In this document: piece after piece, positions 1 through 10,900 of the stretch
Layout of the letters: each line of letters starts with the position of its first letter
Numbering within the stretch: position 1 is the first letter of the stretch
Source: Floridanema evergladense
Lineage (GTDB): Bacteria; Cyanobacteriota; Cyanobacteriia; Cyanobacteriales; Aerosakkonemataceae
Reading direction: 5' to 3' (one strand)
Assembly (NCBI RefSeq): GCF_041929205.1
Contig: NZ_JBHFNT010000224.1
Length of the DNA: 64,000 nucleotides
Notes under the pieces: model-generated
Seen by the model: only the letters and a program-made list of their open reading frames with translations
The model's database searches: none
Told to the model about the DNA's origin: nothing
Position numbers and translations under genes: made by a program

Positions 1-3000
1 TCCTTAGTGGTAGTTCTATTTGTAAGTGTGTGCGAATTCGGGATATTAGTTGGGTCGCTAGTAGTGAGTGTCCCCCGATTTCAAAGAAGTTATCGTTAAT
101 TCCGATTTGATTTAGTTTGAGAACTTGGGAAAACAGATGACTAAGGATTTCTTCTATTGGGGTTCTTGGTGCTACATAGTTCTCTGTGGGTGCGTTATTT
201 AATTCTGGTGTTGGTAGGGCGCGGCGATCGACTTTACCATTGGGTGTAAGTGGCAAGGTTTCTAGGAAGATAAAGGTACTCGGTACCATGTATTCTGGCA
301 AAAGAGCTTTGAGATATTGCCGCAGTTCGTTGGTTGTCGGTGTGATTTCGGAATCAGAAACTAAATAAGCAACCAAGCGTTTATCTCCGAGGTTGTCTTC
401 CCGGACAATTACTACAGCCGCTTTGACTTGGGGATATTGCCCCAAAATTGCTTCGATTTCTCCTAACTCGATGCGGAAACCTCGGATTTTCACTTGGTTG
501 TCGATGCGTCCCAAATATTCGATGTTGCCATCTGGTAAATAGCGGGCTTTATCTCCGGTTTTGTAGAGGCGGGAATCGGGTTCACTGCTGAAGGGATTGG
601 GGATGAATTTCTCAATAGTTAATTCTGGGCGGTTCAGGTATCCTCTGGCTAGTCCAACTCCTCCAATGTGCAATTCTCCTGATACTCCTACTGGTACTGG
701 TTGCAGGTAGGAATCGAGAATGTAGATTTGGCTGTTGGCTATGGGGCAACCGATCGGTGGTAGTAGCGACCGATTCGCTATAGAATCACTCAAGGTAAAA
801 CTCGTCACCACATGACTTTCTGACGGCCCATAATGATTGTGCAACGTACAATTCCTCAGCTGATTCAACCAACGGGTAATTGCCGGAGTCATCTGTAGCT
901 GTTCCCCAGCTGTCACGATTTCCCGCAGTTGCAGCACTGACGTACTATCCATCCCTACCTCAGCCAGTTGTTGTAAGCCGACAAAAGGAAGAAACAGTCT
1001 CTCCACTGCTTGTTCTTGCAGTAAACCTAATAAAGCCACTGGATCTCGGCGCAATTGCTCACTAATCAGCACCAATGTCCCGCCATCGCACCAAGTAGAA
1101 AACATTTCTTGGCAAGAGACATCAAAGCTTATCGGTGCAAATTGTAGGGTTTTGCCTCCCGGAGAAATAGTAGTATGTTGCTGTTGCCAAATCATTAGAT
1201 TGACTAGGGGGAGATGATTCATCGCTACCCCCTTGGGCTGACCTGTGGAACCAGAGGTATAAATTACATAAGCCAAGTTGTTGAGATGCACATTAGTAGC
1301 AGGATTTTCCTGATTAAAGCCGGAAATCACCTGCCAATCAAGATCCAAACAAACAGTTTGTGCTTGATGCTTCGGTAGTCTGTCCACCAATCCCTGTTGT
1401 GTGAGCAGCACCGCCACAGATGAATCTGTCAGCATAAAATCCAGACGTTGAGTAGGATATTCTGGGTCTAGGGGTACGTAAGCTCCACCCGCTTTGAGAA
1501 TGCCCAGTATTCCCACCATCATCAACAAAGAGCGTTCCACACAAATCCCTACTGGTACATCAGCACTCACACCTAAAGAGCGTAAGTAATTTGCCAACTG
1601 ATTGGCGCGAAGATTCAATTCCTGATAAGTGAATTGTTGATTTTCAAAGACTACTGCTACTGCATCTGGTGTCTTTTCTACCTGTGCTTCAAATAATTGA
1701 TGTAGACATTTATCAGTTGGATAATCTGTTTGCGTATTATTCCATTCTACCAATAACTGCTGTTGTTCGGCTGCGGTTAAGATTGGTAATTGAGAGATTG
1801 GTGTTTGTGGATCGGCAACAATAGCTGCGAGTAAGGTTAGAAAATGATCCATCATTCGCTCAATGGTACTGTCATCAAACAAATCAGTATTGTATTCCCA
1901 TAATCCCACTAGTCCATTAGTAGTGTTCTGCATTGATAGTGTCAAATCAAATTTGGAAACTACGCTTTCCACTGGCATTGAACTAACTTTTAATCCAAAA
2001 ACTTCTATTTCCTGTAAGGGTGCATTCTGAAGTATAAACATTACCTGAAATAAAGGTGCATGACTTAAGTTCCTTTCAGGTCGCAGGGTTTCTACTAGTA
2101 TTTCAAAGGGTAAATCTTGATTAGCGTATGCTCCTAAAGAGACTTTTTGTACCCGATTCAATAACTCTAAAAAATTGGGATTGCCTGATAGGTCTGTATC
2201 TAGAACTAAAGTATTGACAAAAAAGCCGATTAATTGTTCAAGTTCTAAACGATTACGGTTAGCAATAGGTGTGCCGATGGCTATACGATCGCTATTTGTA
2301 TACCGATACAGTAAAATAACAAAGGCTGCAAATAGTGTCATAAACAGAGTAACACCTGCACGCTTACTCAAATTTACAACTGCTTCGCTTAAGTCTATTG
2401 GTAGTTCTAAATATTTGCGAATACCTTGGTAAGTTTGAATAGCTGGTCTTGGTCGGTCTGTGGGTAATTCTAGTAAGGGGGGACAGTTTTCGAGTTGTTG
2501 CTTCCAGTAGTTAAGCTGATTTTGTAGTTCTTCTGTTTGGAAGTAATGCTTCTGCCAAACTGCAAAGTCAGCGTATTGAATTGGTAATTCTGGTAATTTT
2601 GGAGATACATTATTGCAGAAGGCTGAGTAAATGGTTGCTAATTCCTGCATAAATATACCGAATGACCAACCATCGAAGATAATATGATGTATTGTTAACA
2701 GTAAAATATGCTCTAACTCTGTTAGTTTGAGGAGAGTAACTCGAATTAAAGGAGAGTTAGGAAGATCAAAAGGTTGAGAAACTTCGGTTTTTACTAATTG
2801 TTGAATAGTGTTTTCTTTCTCTATTTCAGGAATTCCTGTGAGGTCTAATACTGGTATATTTAAGGTTAAATTTTCTGCAATTACTTGAATTGGTGCTTCA
2901 TCTAAAATTTGGAAGTTAGTACGTAAAATTTCGTGGCGATCGATAATTTTGTTAATGCTCTGCTCTAGTGCCATGATGTTTAAGGAACCATGAAGCTTTA

Positions 3001-3331
3001 GAGCAGATTGTTCGTTGTAAAAGGGATTATCTGGTTCTAACTGGCTCAAAAACCATATCCTTTCTTGCGGAAAAGATAGCGGTACTATTTTTTTGTTATC
3101 GCTTTCGCGTAGTGCGTGCGTATCGACTTTTGTAATCGTTAATTCACTATCGGTTGTACTCCTATTTTGCTGTTGCAATAAAGGTATAAGTTCTGCTTTA
3201 TGTTTAACTAATAACTCGCGAATCTCTGGGGTGATAAAACCTTTAGGAGCATTAACACGCAACTGCTCGCCTTCAACCCATAACTTTACACCTTGGTCAG
3301 AAATATCCGATAAAAATTGATTGAGATTCAT
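1..3331 (-). CDS. NRPS module, TubC-docking-C-A(Pro-type)-PCP, cut by left window edge
   Basis: This is the last gene of the orphan PKS/NRPS line inside the window. It adds an amino acid to the chain delivered by the PKS at 3419-7978. Domains by rough residue: TubC-type N-terminal docking domain 1-55; condensation domain 70-510 with HHIIFDGWS near 214; adenylation domain 530-1030 with GSTGQPKG near 692; carrier protein with GGHSL near 1086, after which the window ends. The pocket residues read D-V-Q-F-V-A-H-V-V, with HNHYGPSESH around the A5 motif. This is very close to known proline codes (DVQLIAHVV, DVQFIAHVV), so Pro or methyl-Pro is predicted. The ATG at 3331 has AGAGGT about 9 nt upstream. 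The frame is open to base 2 with no stop, so the protein is at least 1110 aa. No methylproline genes are visible. Confidence 0.93.
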   Translation of the reverse strand, partial: MNLNQFLSDISDQGVKLWVEGEQLRVNAPKGFITPEIRELLVKHKAELIPLLQQQNRSTTDSELTITKVDTHALRESDNKKIVPLSFPQERIWFLSQLEPDNPFYNEQSALKLHGSLNIMALEQSINKIIDRHEILRTNFQILDEAPIQVIAENLTLNIPVLDLTGIPEIEKENTIQQLVKTEVSQPFDLPNSPLIRVTLLKLTELEHILLLTIHHIIFDGWSFGIFMQELATIYSAFCNNVSPKLPELPIQYADFAVWQKHYFQTEELQNQLNYWKQQLENCPPLLELPTDRPRPAIQTYQGIRKYLELPIDLSEAVVNLSKRAGVTLFMTLFAAFVILLYRYTNSDRIAIGTPIANRNRLELEQLIGFFVNTLVLDTDLSGNPNFLELLNRVQKVSLGAYANQDLPFEILVETLRPERNLSHAPLFQVMFILQNAPLQEIEVFGLKVSSMPVESVVSKFDLTLSMQNTTNGLVGLWEYNTDLFDDSTIERMMDHFLTLLAAIVADPQTPISQLPILTAAEQQQLLVEWNNTQTDYPTDKCLHQLFEAQVEKTPDAVAVVFENQQFTYQELNLRANQLANYLRSLGVSADVPVGICVERSLLMMVGILGILKAGGAYVPLDPEYPTQRLDFMLTDSSVAVLLTQQGLVDRLPKHQAQTVCLDLDWQVISGFNQENPATNVHLNNLAYVIYTSGSTGQPKGVAMNHLPLVNLMIWQQQHTTISPGGKTLQFAPISFDVSCQEMFSTWCDGGTLVLISEQLRRDPVALLGLLQEQAVERLFLPFVGLQQLAEVGMDSTSVLQLREIVTAGEQLQMTPAITRWLNQLRNCTLHNHYGPSESHVVTSFTLSDSIANRSLLPPIGCPIANSQIYILDSYLQPVPVGVSGELHIGGVGLARGYLNRPELTIEKFIPNPFSSEPDSRLYKTGDKARYLPDGNIEYLGRIDNQVKIRGFRIELGEIEAILGQYPQVKAAVVIVREDNLGDKRLVAYLVSDSEITPTTNELRQYLKALLPEYMVPSTFIFLETLPLTPNGKVDRRALPTPELNNAPTENYVAPRTPIEEILSHLFSQVLKLNQIGINDNFFEIGGHSLLATQLISRIRTHLQIELPLR

Positions 3332-3418
3332 TGAACTATTACCTCTATTTTGTTAATGAACTAAAGCAGAATTTGGGAGCTTTGCTAATCAATAAGTATT
3401 AGCAATTTTCATTTACAT

Positions 3419-6400
3419 TTATATCGCTATTTCTTCTCGGTCATTTGTACTTAGGTTGATATCTGGTTGTTGTTTCTCGATAGTCGCTGCTATTTCAGCT
3501 ATTGTGGGAAGCTTAAATAACGTCGCTATAGATAACTTGAATGAAAATATCTTTTGTAATCGGGAAATAAGTTGAGTACCGATGAGAGAATCTCCTCCTA
3601 ATTCAAAAAAGTTGTCATGTATTCCTATTTGGTTGATTCCTAACAATTCTTGCCAAATATTTGCAAGTTCTTGTTCGATCGCATGGCGCGGAGCAATATA
3701 TGAAGTTTTTAGTTCTGGTCGAAAATGTAGTGATAAAGTAGGTTCTTGTTTCACTACATTTGTTCCTTGTTTAATTCTGGTAGAAAAATCTACTGTCGAT
3801 ACCAAAACTTGTGGTAATTGATGATGCAAAATCCGGCTAAATGCTTCTACACCCTCTGCTGGCAATAGAAAATCTTTGTGCAGCAAATCGGATTTATTTG
3901 CTTGTTTTGCTGCCATTCCTACCTCTTGCCATCCATCCCAATTAATTGCTCCGATAAATGTGTTATCTCTGGAACTATTTTGATGAGCAAAAGCATCTAA
4001 AAAAGCGTTCGCTGCACAATAATCTACCTGTCCGAATGTGGAGATAATTGAATTCAAAGATGAAAAAAGAACAAAGAAATCTAGTTTACTATCCTTCAAC
4101 AAAAGATCGAGAATGAGTGTTCCTTTCACTTTAGCAGACATCACATTTTCGGCTTTTTCTCTGGTTTTATGCTGAATAATACTATTTCCCGGAAGACCAG
4201 CAGAGTGAATTACTCCATTAATTTTGCCAAATTGTGCGTTGGCTTTTGCGATCGCTGTTTGCATTTGTGATAAGTTGGCGACATCAGCAGTAATTACTAA
4301 AACTTTGGCACCTAGTTTTTCTAATTCATAGACTTTGCGAATTTTGCGACTAATGGGTTCTTCTAAATCATGGTTAGCTAACCATTCTTCCCATTCATAA
4401 CGAGTCGGAAAATTAGTACGTCCTACTAGTATTAATTTACCTCTAACTGTCTGCGCTAAATATTCTGCCAGTGTTAATCCAATTCCTCCCAGTCCTCCTG
4501 TAATTAAATAAACTCCGCCTTCTTTTAACCTTTGAATTCCCTGATTTGAGTTCTCTAGTTTGACTGACTCAAAACTTTCTACCCAACGATGTTGTTGGCG
4601 GTAAGCAATAATTTGATCGGGAGACTTAAACTTTAATTCTGCTGCTATCTGTTCTATGACTTGCTTTTCTTGTAAGCTTCCTGCTTGAGGAATCACTATG
4701 TCAGTAATTCGACAATTGCAGTAAGGATATTCGTAAGGAATAGTTCTGACTGGACCGATTAAAGTTGCTTTTTCAGGACTTAACTCTTCTTCTCCAGTTA
4801 CGTCCAGCATATTGTTAGACACAACTATTAATTGAATTTCGTCAGTTATATTTTGTTTCCCAAAAGCTTGAGCTAGAAATAGCAGACTGTAAAAACCTAA
4901 ATCTAAACTTTGGTCAATGACTGAAAGTTCTGATAATGCTTTGGTTTTCTCAGACAAACTCCATAAATGAACGATCGCTTGCGGCATACTCTCCCCAAGT
5001 TCTACCAACAAACTTTCGTAATCTTCAGGGTTTTGAGGATTGATAGTGTATAAGTTTTGATTCTCTTTTTTAAATGAATCTCCGATTTTAACAACGATCG
5101 CTCTTTGAGCCTTTTCTTGCAGATGTTTTGCTAACTGACTACTTAAGTTGCACTCATTAACAAACATCAAAATGCTATCTTGTACTTCTCTGAGTTGACT
5201 AATGGGAAGTGGCGATCTTTTCCAAGATGGAATATAAAACCAATCAGCGATCGCACTTTTTTTACTAAATGTGATTTCCGAGTTACTAGCATCTTTTTTC
5301 GGTGCTTCAATCCAATAACGTTGACGCTCGAAAGGATAAGTTGGTAAGGGAAGACGATAACACTCTTGTCGATCGTAAAATTCTGACCAATTTATTTTAG
5401 CTCCAGCTAACCAAAGTTGACCTAATGTAGTTAATAAAACGCGATCGTCCGATAGTTCTTCTTGAGGATGACGAAGGGAATTTAAAACTGTTTGTGTCGC
5501 TGCTTTTTCTGGATGCCTTTTAGTTAATGTAGTTAGTGTATTTCCTGGCCCCACTTCTAATAAAATTTGTTCAGGTGTTGCCAATAATTTCTCTATCCCC
5601 TGAGCAAATAGCACTGTAGAACGCAAATGTTGTGCGTAATATTCAGGATTTGTTGCTTGGGAAACTTTAATCCAAGTTCCAGTTAAGTTGGAAATATAAG
5701 GAATTTTGGGACGATTTAAAGTAATTTTTTTGACTTGCTCAAGATATGGTTGCAAAATTGGTTCCATCATCTGAGAATGGAAAGCATGAGAAGTATGCAA
5801 ACGGCGACATTCAATACCTTGAGCAGCTAACTGATTTTGTAGTGATTCTACTGCTGCTGTTGAACCAGAAACTATACATTGCAACGGTTGGTTAATCGCT
5901 GCTAGAGAAAGTTCTTCGTTTAATAAAGATTTTACTTTGTCTTCAGGTAGAGGAACAGAAAGCATTGTTCCCTTCTCAATTTGCTGCATCAGTTTCCCAC
6001 GAATTGCTACCAGAGATAAAGCATCTTCTAGGGAAAAAACTTCTGCTAGACAAGCTGCTACATATTCACCAATACTATGACCGATCGCAGCTACCGGACG
6101 CACTCCCCAAAACTGCCATAATTTTGCTAAAGCATACTCAATCACAAAAATAGCAGTTTGAGCGATCGCTGTTTGTTGCAATTGCTTGGTTGCTTCCTCA
6201 GTCTTTTCGGCACTAGGATAAAGTACATGACGCAAATCCAACCCCAATAAAGGTTTAAGAAATTCTGAGCAAAAATCAACTTGTTCTCGAAATATTGCCT
6301 CAGTTTTATAAATATCCTTTGCCATGTTTGCATACTGAGAACCTTGACCGGGAAACATAAAAACAACTGACCGTTCTTTAATTTCTGTATGATTAGTAAA

Positions 6401-7978
6401 AACTTCTTTTGGATCTAAATTACTGAGAGCTTTTACAGCATCTTCTATTTCCCGACAAATTAACATCCTTCGATAATTAAAACCCTGGCGACCAGTGTTC
6501 AGAGTAAAAGCCACATCATTTAAATTAAGTTCTGGATGCTCTTTTAAATGCGTCATTAAATTAGTAGTTGCTGAAATGAGGGCATTTTCACTTTTAGCCG
6601 AAAGTACCAACAGTTGATAGTTTCTCCCCTGTTTGTCTGTTTCGCTGCTTTCTTTGTCCAACAGAGGAGCTTCTTCTAAAATAACATGAGCATTAGTTCC
6701 ACCGATGCCGAAAGAACTAACACCAGCACGAAGAGGAATGCAATTAGTTTTCCATTCAGTTAGAGTTGTATTAACATAAAAAGGACTATTAGCAAAATCA
6801 ATTTTTGGTGATGGTGTTTCAAAGTGCAAACTAGGAGGCAGTTTTTTATGTTGCAATGCTAATACAGTCTTAATTAAACTTGTTACACCTGCTGCTGAAT
6901 CCAAATGTCCTATATTAGTTTTTACCGAACCGATCGCACAGAAACCTTTTTTATCAGTATTTTGCCTAAAAGCTTGAGTTAAAGCCGCAATTTCAATTGG
7001 ATCTCCTAAAGGCGTAGCGGTGCCATGAGCTTCGATATAAGAAATAGTTTCGGGATCTACACTTGCTACAGCTTGAGCTTCGCCAATTACTGCTGCTTGA
7101 CCGTTGATACTAGGAGCAGTATAACCGACTTTTGATGAACCGTCATTATTGATAGCCGATCCTTTAATAATTGCATAGATGTAATCCCGATCGGCGATCG
7201 CATCCGGCAATCTTTTCAAAACAACAATACCCACACCACTACCACCAACAATTCCTTGCGCTTTAGCATCAAAAGCACGGCAATGTCCATCAGGAGAAAG
7301 AATCATTTCTTCTTGATATAAATACCCGATCTTTTGAGGAATCCTGATCGAAACTCCCCCCGCTAAAGCCATATCACATTCGCCATTCAATAAACTTTGA
7401 CAAGCTAAATGAACTGCCACTAAAGAAGTAGAACAAGCCGTTTGCACATTCAACGCAGGGCCAGTCAAGTTAAGTTTATAAGCAACTCGCGTTGGCAAAA
7501 AATCTTTATCATTTGAAATCCCCAATTGAAAAGAATCAATTGTTTCTAAATAGGGATAAAGATTATTGAACAAGTAACTATTACTACTTACCCCACCATA
7601 AACTCCTATCAACCCTTTGTAAGTTTCAGGGTCGTAACCTGCCTTTTCTAAAGCTTCCCAAGCTATTTCTAAAAATAAGCGTTGTTGCGGATCTATAAAC
7701 TCAGCTTCTTTGGCGCTATAACCAAAGAAATTTGCATCAAATAAATCAACATCTGAAAGTACTCCACTAGCTCTCACATAGTTGGGATTGCTCAATAAAT
7801 TTTCATCAACGCCAGAGTTTAGTAATTCTTCATCACTAAACCGAGATATAGACTCGACACCATTACAAAGATTGTGCCAAAAAGACTCAATATCGTTTGC
7901 TCCGGGAAAGCGACCAGCGAGTGAAATAATAGCTATTTCCGAATTTGTGAATTCATCGTTGTTATTAATTAAATTCAT
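3419..7978 (-). CDS. Type I PKS module, KS-AT-KR-carrier (malonyl, beta-hydroxy)
   Basis: This 1519-aa protein extends the aminoacyl chain by one C2 unit and reduces the beta-ketone. Domains: ketosynthase 12-440 with TACSTSL (Cys near 178), EAHGTAT and NIGHL; acyltransferase about 540-850 with GHSIG near 631 and HAFH near 731, the pattern of malonyl-CoA-selective ATs; ketoreductase with GGLGGIG near 1161 and the catalytic Tyr in QVDYCAAN near 1319; carrier with GGDSL near 1462. No DH or ER is seen, so a beta-hydroxyl should remain. Acting after a Tyr module, this would give a statine-like 4-amino-3-hydroxy acid. The KR lacks the LDD motif of B-type reductases. The carrier is NRPS-like (FFELGGDSL). 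The start lies 2 nt after the preceding stop, with AAGGAG about 12 nt upstream. The C-terminus ends DREEIAI, a likely docking tail. Confidence 0.95.
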   Translation of the reverse strand: MNLINNNDEFTNSEIAIISLAGRFPGANDIESFWHNLCNGVESISRFSDEELLNSGVDENLLSNPNYVRASGVLSDVDLFDANFFGYSAKEAEFIDPQQRLFLEIAWEALEKAGYDPETYKGLIGVYGGVSSNSYLFNNLYPYLETIDSFQLGISNDKDFLPTRVAYKLNLTGPALNVQTACSTSLVAVHLACQSLLNGECDMALAGGVSIRIPQKIGYLYQEEMILSPDGHCRAFDAKAQGIVGGSGVGIVVLKRLPDAIADRDYIYAIIKGSAINNDGSSKVGYTAPSINGQAAVIGEAQAVASVDPETISYIEAHGTATPLGDPIEIAALTQAFRQNTDKKGFCAIGSVKTNIGHLDSAAGVTSLIKTVLALQHKKLPPSLHFETPSPKIDFANSPFYVNTTLTEWKTNCIPLRAGVSSFGIGGTNAHVILEEAPLLDKESSETDKQGRNYQLLVLSAKSENALISATTNLMTHLKEHPELNLNDVAFTLNTGRQGFNYRRMLICREIEDAVKALSNLDPKEVFTNHTEIKERSVVFMFPGQGSQYANMAKDIYKTEAIFREQVDFCSEFLKPLLGLDLRHVLYPSAEKTEEATKQLQQTAIAQTAIFVIEYALAKLWQFWGVRPVAAIGHSIGEYVAACLAEVFSLEDALSLVAIRGKLMQQIEKGTMLSVPLPEDKVKSLLNEELSLAAINQPLQCIVSGSTAAVESLQNQLAAQGIECRRLHTSHAFHSQMMEPILQPYLEQVKKITLNRPKIPYISNLTGTWIKVSQATNPEYYAQHLRSTVLFAQGIEKLLATPEQILLEVGPGNTLTTLTKRHPEKAATQTVLNSLRHPQEELSDDRVLLTTLGQLWLAGAKINWSEFYDRQECYRLPLPTYPFERQRYWIEAPKKDASNSEITFSKKSAIADWFYIPSWKRSPLPISQLREVQDSILMFVNECNLSSQLAKHLQEKAQRAIVVKIGDSFKKENQNLYTINPQNPEDYESLLVELGESMPQAIVHLWSLSEKTKALSELSVIDQSLDLGFYSLLFLAQAFGKQNITDEIQLIVVSNNMLDVTGEEELSPEKATLIGPVRTIPYEYPYCNCRITDIVIPQAGSLQEKQVIEQIAAELKFKSPDQIIAYRQQHRWVESFESVKLENSNQGIQRLKEGGVYLITGGLGGIGLTLAEYLAQTVRGKLILVGRTNFPTRYEWEEWLANHDLEEPISRKIRKVYELEKLGAKVLVITADVANLSQMQTAIAKANAQFGKINGVIHSAGLPGNSIIQHKTREKAENVMSAKVKGTLILDLLLKDSKLDFFVLFSSLNSIISTFGQVDYCAANAFLDAFAHQNSSRDNTFIGAINWDGWQEVGMAAKQANKSDLLHKDFLLPAEGVEAFSRILHHQLPQVLVSTVDFSTRIKQGTNVVKQEPTLSLHFRPELKTSYIAPRHAIEQELANIWQELLGINQIGIHDNFFELGGDSLIGTQLISRLQKIFSFKLSIATLFKLPTIAEIAATIEKQQPDINLSTNDREEIAI

Positions 7979-7980
7979 AG

Positions 7981-10900
7981 TTATTTTTCACTCCTTTTTT
8001 GAGAACGATATTGTTGTCTAACTTGCGAACGTTGGTTTCTTGAAGCTTTACTATTGCTGTGAGTTTGGCTGCGATCGTTATCTTCAGATCGAGTTTCTTC
8101 TTGTAACTTATCGGTCAAATACTTACTTAAATTATGTATATCTGGATATTTAAACATATCCGTAAGTGGGAATTGCAAATTCAACATTTCTTCCAATTGT
8201 TTATTAATTTGCACCATAAGTAATGAATGACCCCCCATCTCGAAGAAATTGTCATAAATTCCCACCTTTTCTAATTTCAGAGCTTTTTGCCAAACCAAAG
8301 CAATGATTTTTTCTACCTCTGTTGTTGGCATTACATAATCGTCTTTAGGTTGAATAGTTAGCTCATGTTTTAACAGAGTACGGCGATCGACTTTACCATT
8401 AGGAGTTAAAGGCAAAGACTCCAAAATCACAAAAGCACTCGGTATCATGTAATCTGGTAGCTCAACTTTAAGGAATTCCCGCAGTTCACTCACCGTCAGT
8501 GCTGTATCTGGTTGTGGCACAATGTAAGCCACCAAACGTTTATCACCAGGGATATCTTCTCTAGCAATTACCACAGCAGCTTGCACTTGATGACATTGAC
8601 TTAACAAAGCTTCAATTTCGCCCAATTCAATACGGAAACCGCGAATTTTTACTTGATTATCGATCCGTCCCAAGTATTCAATATTCCCATCCGGTAAATA
8701 ACGAGCTAAATCCCCAGTTTTATACAGTTGTTCACTATTGTCAAAGGGATTAGTGATAAATTTTTCTTGTGTTAATTCTTTCCGATTCAGGTAGCCTCTG
8801 GCTAGTCCAGCACCGCCAATATGCAATTCTCCTGGTACTCCTACTGGGACTGGTTGTAAGTAGAAATCGAGAATGTAAACTTGAGTATTAGCTATCGGGC
8901 GACCGATCGAAATTCTACCATCGCCATCACCACATTGAGCAATAGTGGCACAAACACTAGCTTCTGTTGGCCCATAAGCATTGAAGAAATGACGACCCAC
9001 AGACCACTGTTGAATCAGTTGAGCAGCACAAGCTTCACCTGCAACAACGATCGTTTGCAGTGTTGGCAGTTCCGCAACAGGCAGCACTGCTAAAGCCGAT
9101 GGTGGTAAAGTGACATGAGTAATGGCATCATCTCTTAATCGTTCCATTAACGGCTGACCGGGCATGAAAGAATCTTTGCTCCCCAAATAAAGTGTTGCCC
9201 CAGAGCCAAAAGCCATGATAATTTCCGAAATCGAAGCATCAAAACTCAAAGAAGCAAACTGAAGGACACGACTATTTGAATCCAAAGCAAAAGCCTGAAT
9301 CTGAGCCATAGCTAGATTGCACAATCCCCGATGCTCCACCATTACTCCTTTAGGCTTACCTGTAGAACCAGAAGTATAAATCAAATTAGCCAGATGTGAA
9401 GAACTCACTTCACTATTTGGATTATCTTGGGGATTTTGGCTAATTTGTGACCAGATATCATCTAAACAGAGAATGTTTGCTTGGGTGGCGGGTAATTTAT
9501 CAAGGACTTGCTGTTGTGTGAGTAAAACTTTTACCTGAGAATCATCAAGCATGAATTGTAGACGTTCTTGAGGATATTCTGGGTCAAGAGGAAGATATGC
9601 TCCTCCGGCTTTGAGAATCCCTAATAATCCGATTACCATTTCTAGGGAACGTTCTACACAAATCCCTACTAACACATCAGCATCCACACCTAAAGAACGT
9701 AGATAATGTGCTAATTGATTGGCTCGATCGTTCAATTGTGAATAAGTCAATTGTTGGTCTTCAAATATTACTGCTACTGCATCTGGTGTCTTTTCTACTT
9801 GCTGTTCAAATAATTGATGCAGACATTGATCGATCGGATAATCAGTTTGAGTATCATTCCATTCGACTAATAACTGCTGTTGTTCAGTTGTGGTTAAGAT
9901 TGGTAATTGCGAAATTGGTGTTTGGGGATTTTCAACGATAGCTGCGAGTAAAGTCTGAAAATGACCCAACATCCGATTGATAGAGTCATACTCAAAACGG
10001 TTAGCATCATAACTGATTTTCACCAACAATTGTTCCCCAGGCATCACTACCAGCGTCAACGGATAATTGGTTTGTTCAATTCCCCGGAAATTCGTCAGCG
10101 AGAAACCACCATTCGTTTCTAGAGCTTGCCGTTCTATGGGATAATTCTCAAACACCACAATACTATCAAACAAAGCGGTGCCTCTAGGAACATCACTCCA
10201 TCCTTGGATCTCCACCAAGGAACTATAAGAAAATTGTTCCGACTCAATCAGTTGCGCTTGTAACCCTTTTAACAACTCCAGCAGTTCGGTCTGCTCTGTG
10301 ATTTCAACCCGCATCGGTAAAGTATTAATAAATAACCCTACCATTGATTCCACACCTGCGATCGCTGCTGGACGACCAGAAACCGTCGCACCAAACACCA
10401 CATCGAATTCTTGAGAATAGCGAGACAGCAACAGCGCCCATGTTGCCTGTACCAAATTATTTAACGTTAATTGATGTTCCCGGACAAAAGATACTGCCTT
10501 AGCCGTCGCTTCCCTACCTAAGTGAAGTTCTTGTTCCCGATAACTCGCTTCTCCAGTGGTTCGACCAGCTAAAGCTTGCTCTATCATTAACGGTGTTGGG
10601 GCTGTAAAACCTTGGAGTTTAGTCCGCCAAAAAGCTTCGGCTGGTGCGATTTCTTGTTGTTGCCACCATGCTATGTAGTGACGATAGCTTATCGATGGTC
10701 GCGCCTCGACAGTTTTTCCTTGGCTAATTGCTTGATAACTTTGCCACAGGTCTTGAAATACTAAAGGTAATGACCAACCATCCAGTAGTATGTGATGAAA
10801 ACTCCACGCCAATTGATAAGTATTTGCTTCTAGTTGGATTAGATGTAAGCGCAGTAATGGTGCTTGGGTAAAATCGAACCCAAGCTGTCTTTGTGCTTTG

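Noticed and set aside
186..368. 60-codon plus-strand ORF near the left edge
   Set aside because: Antisense to the A-PCP region of the partial NRPS, which shows continuous coding in its own frame.
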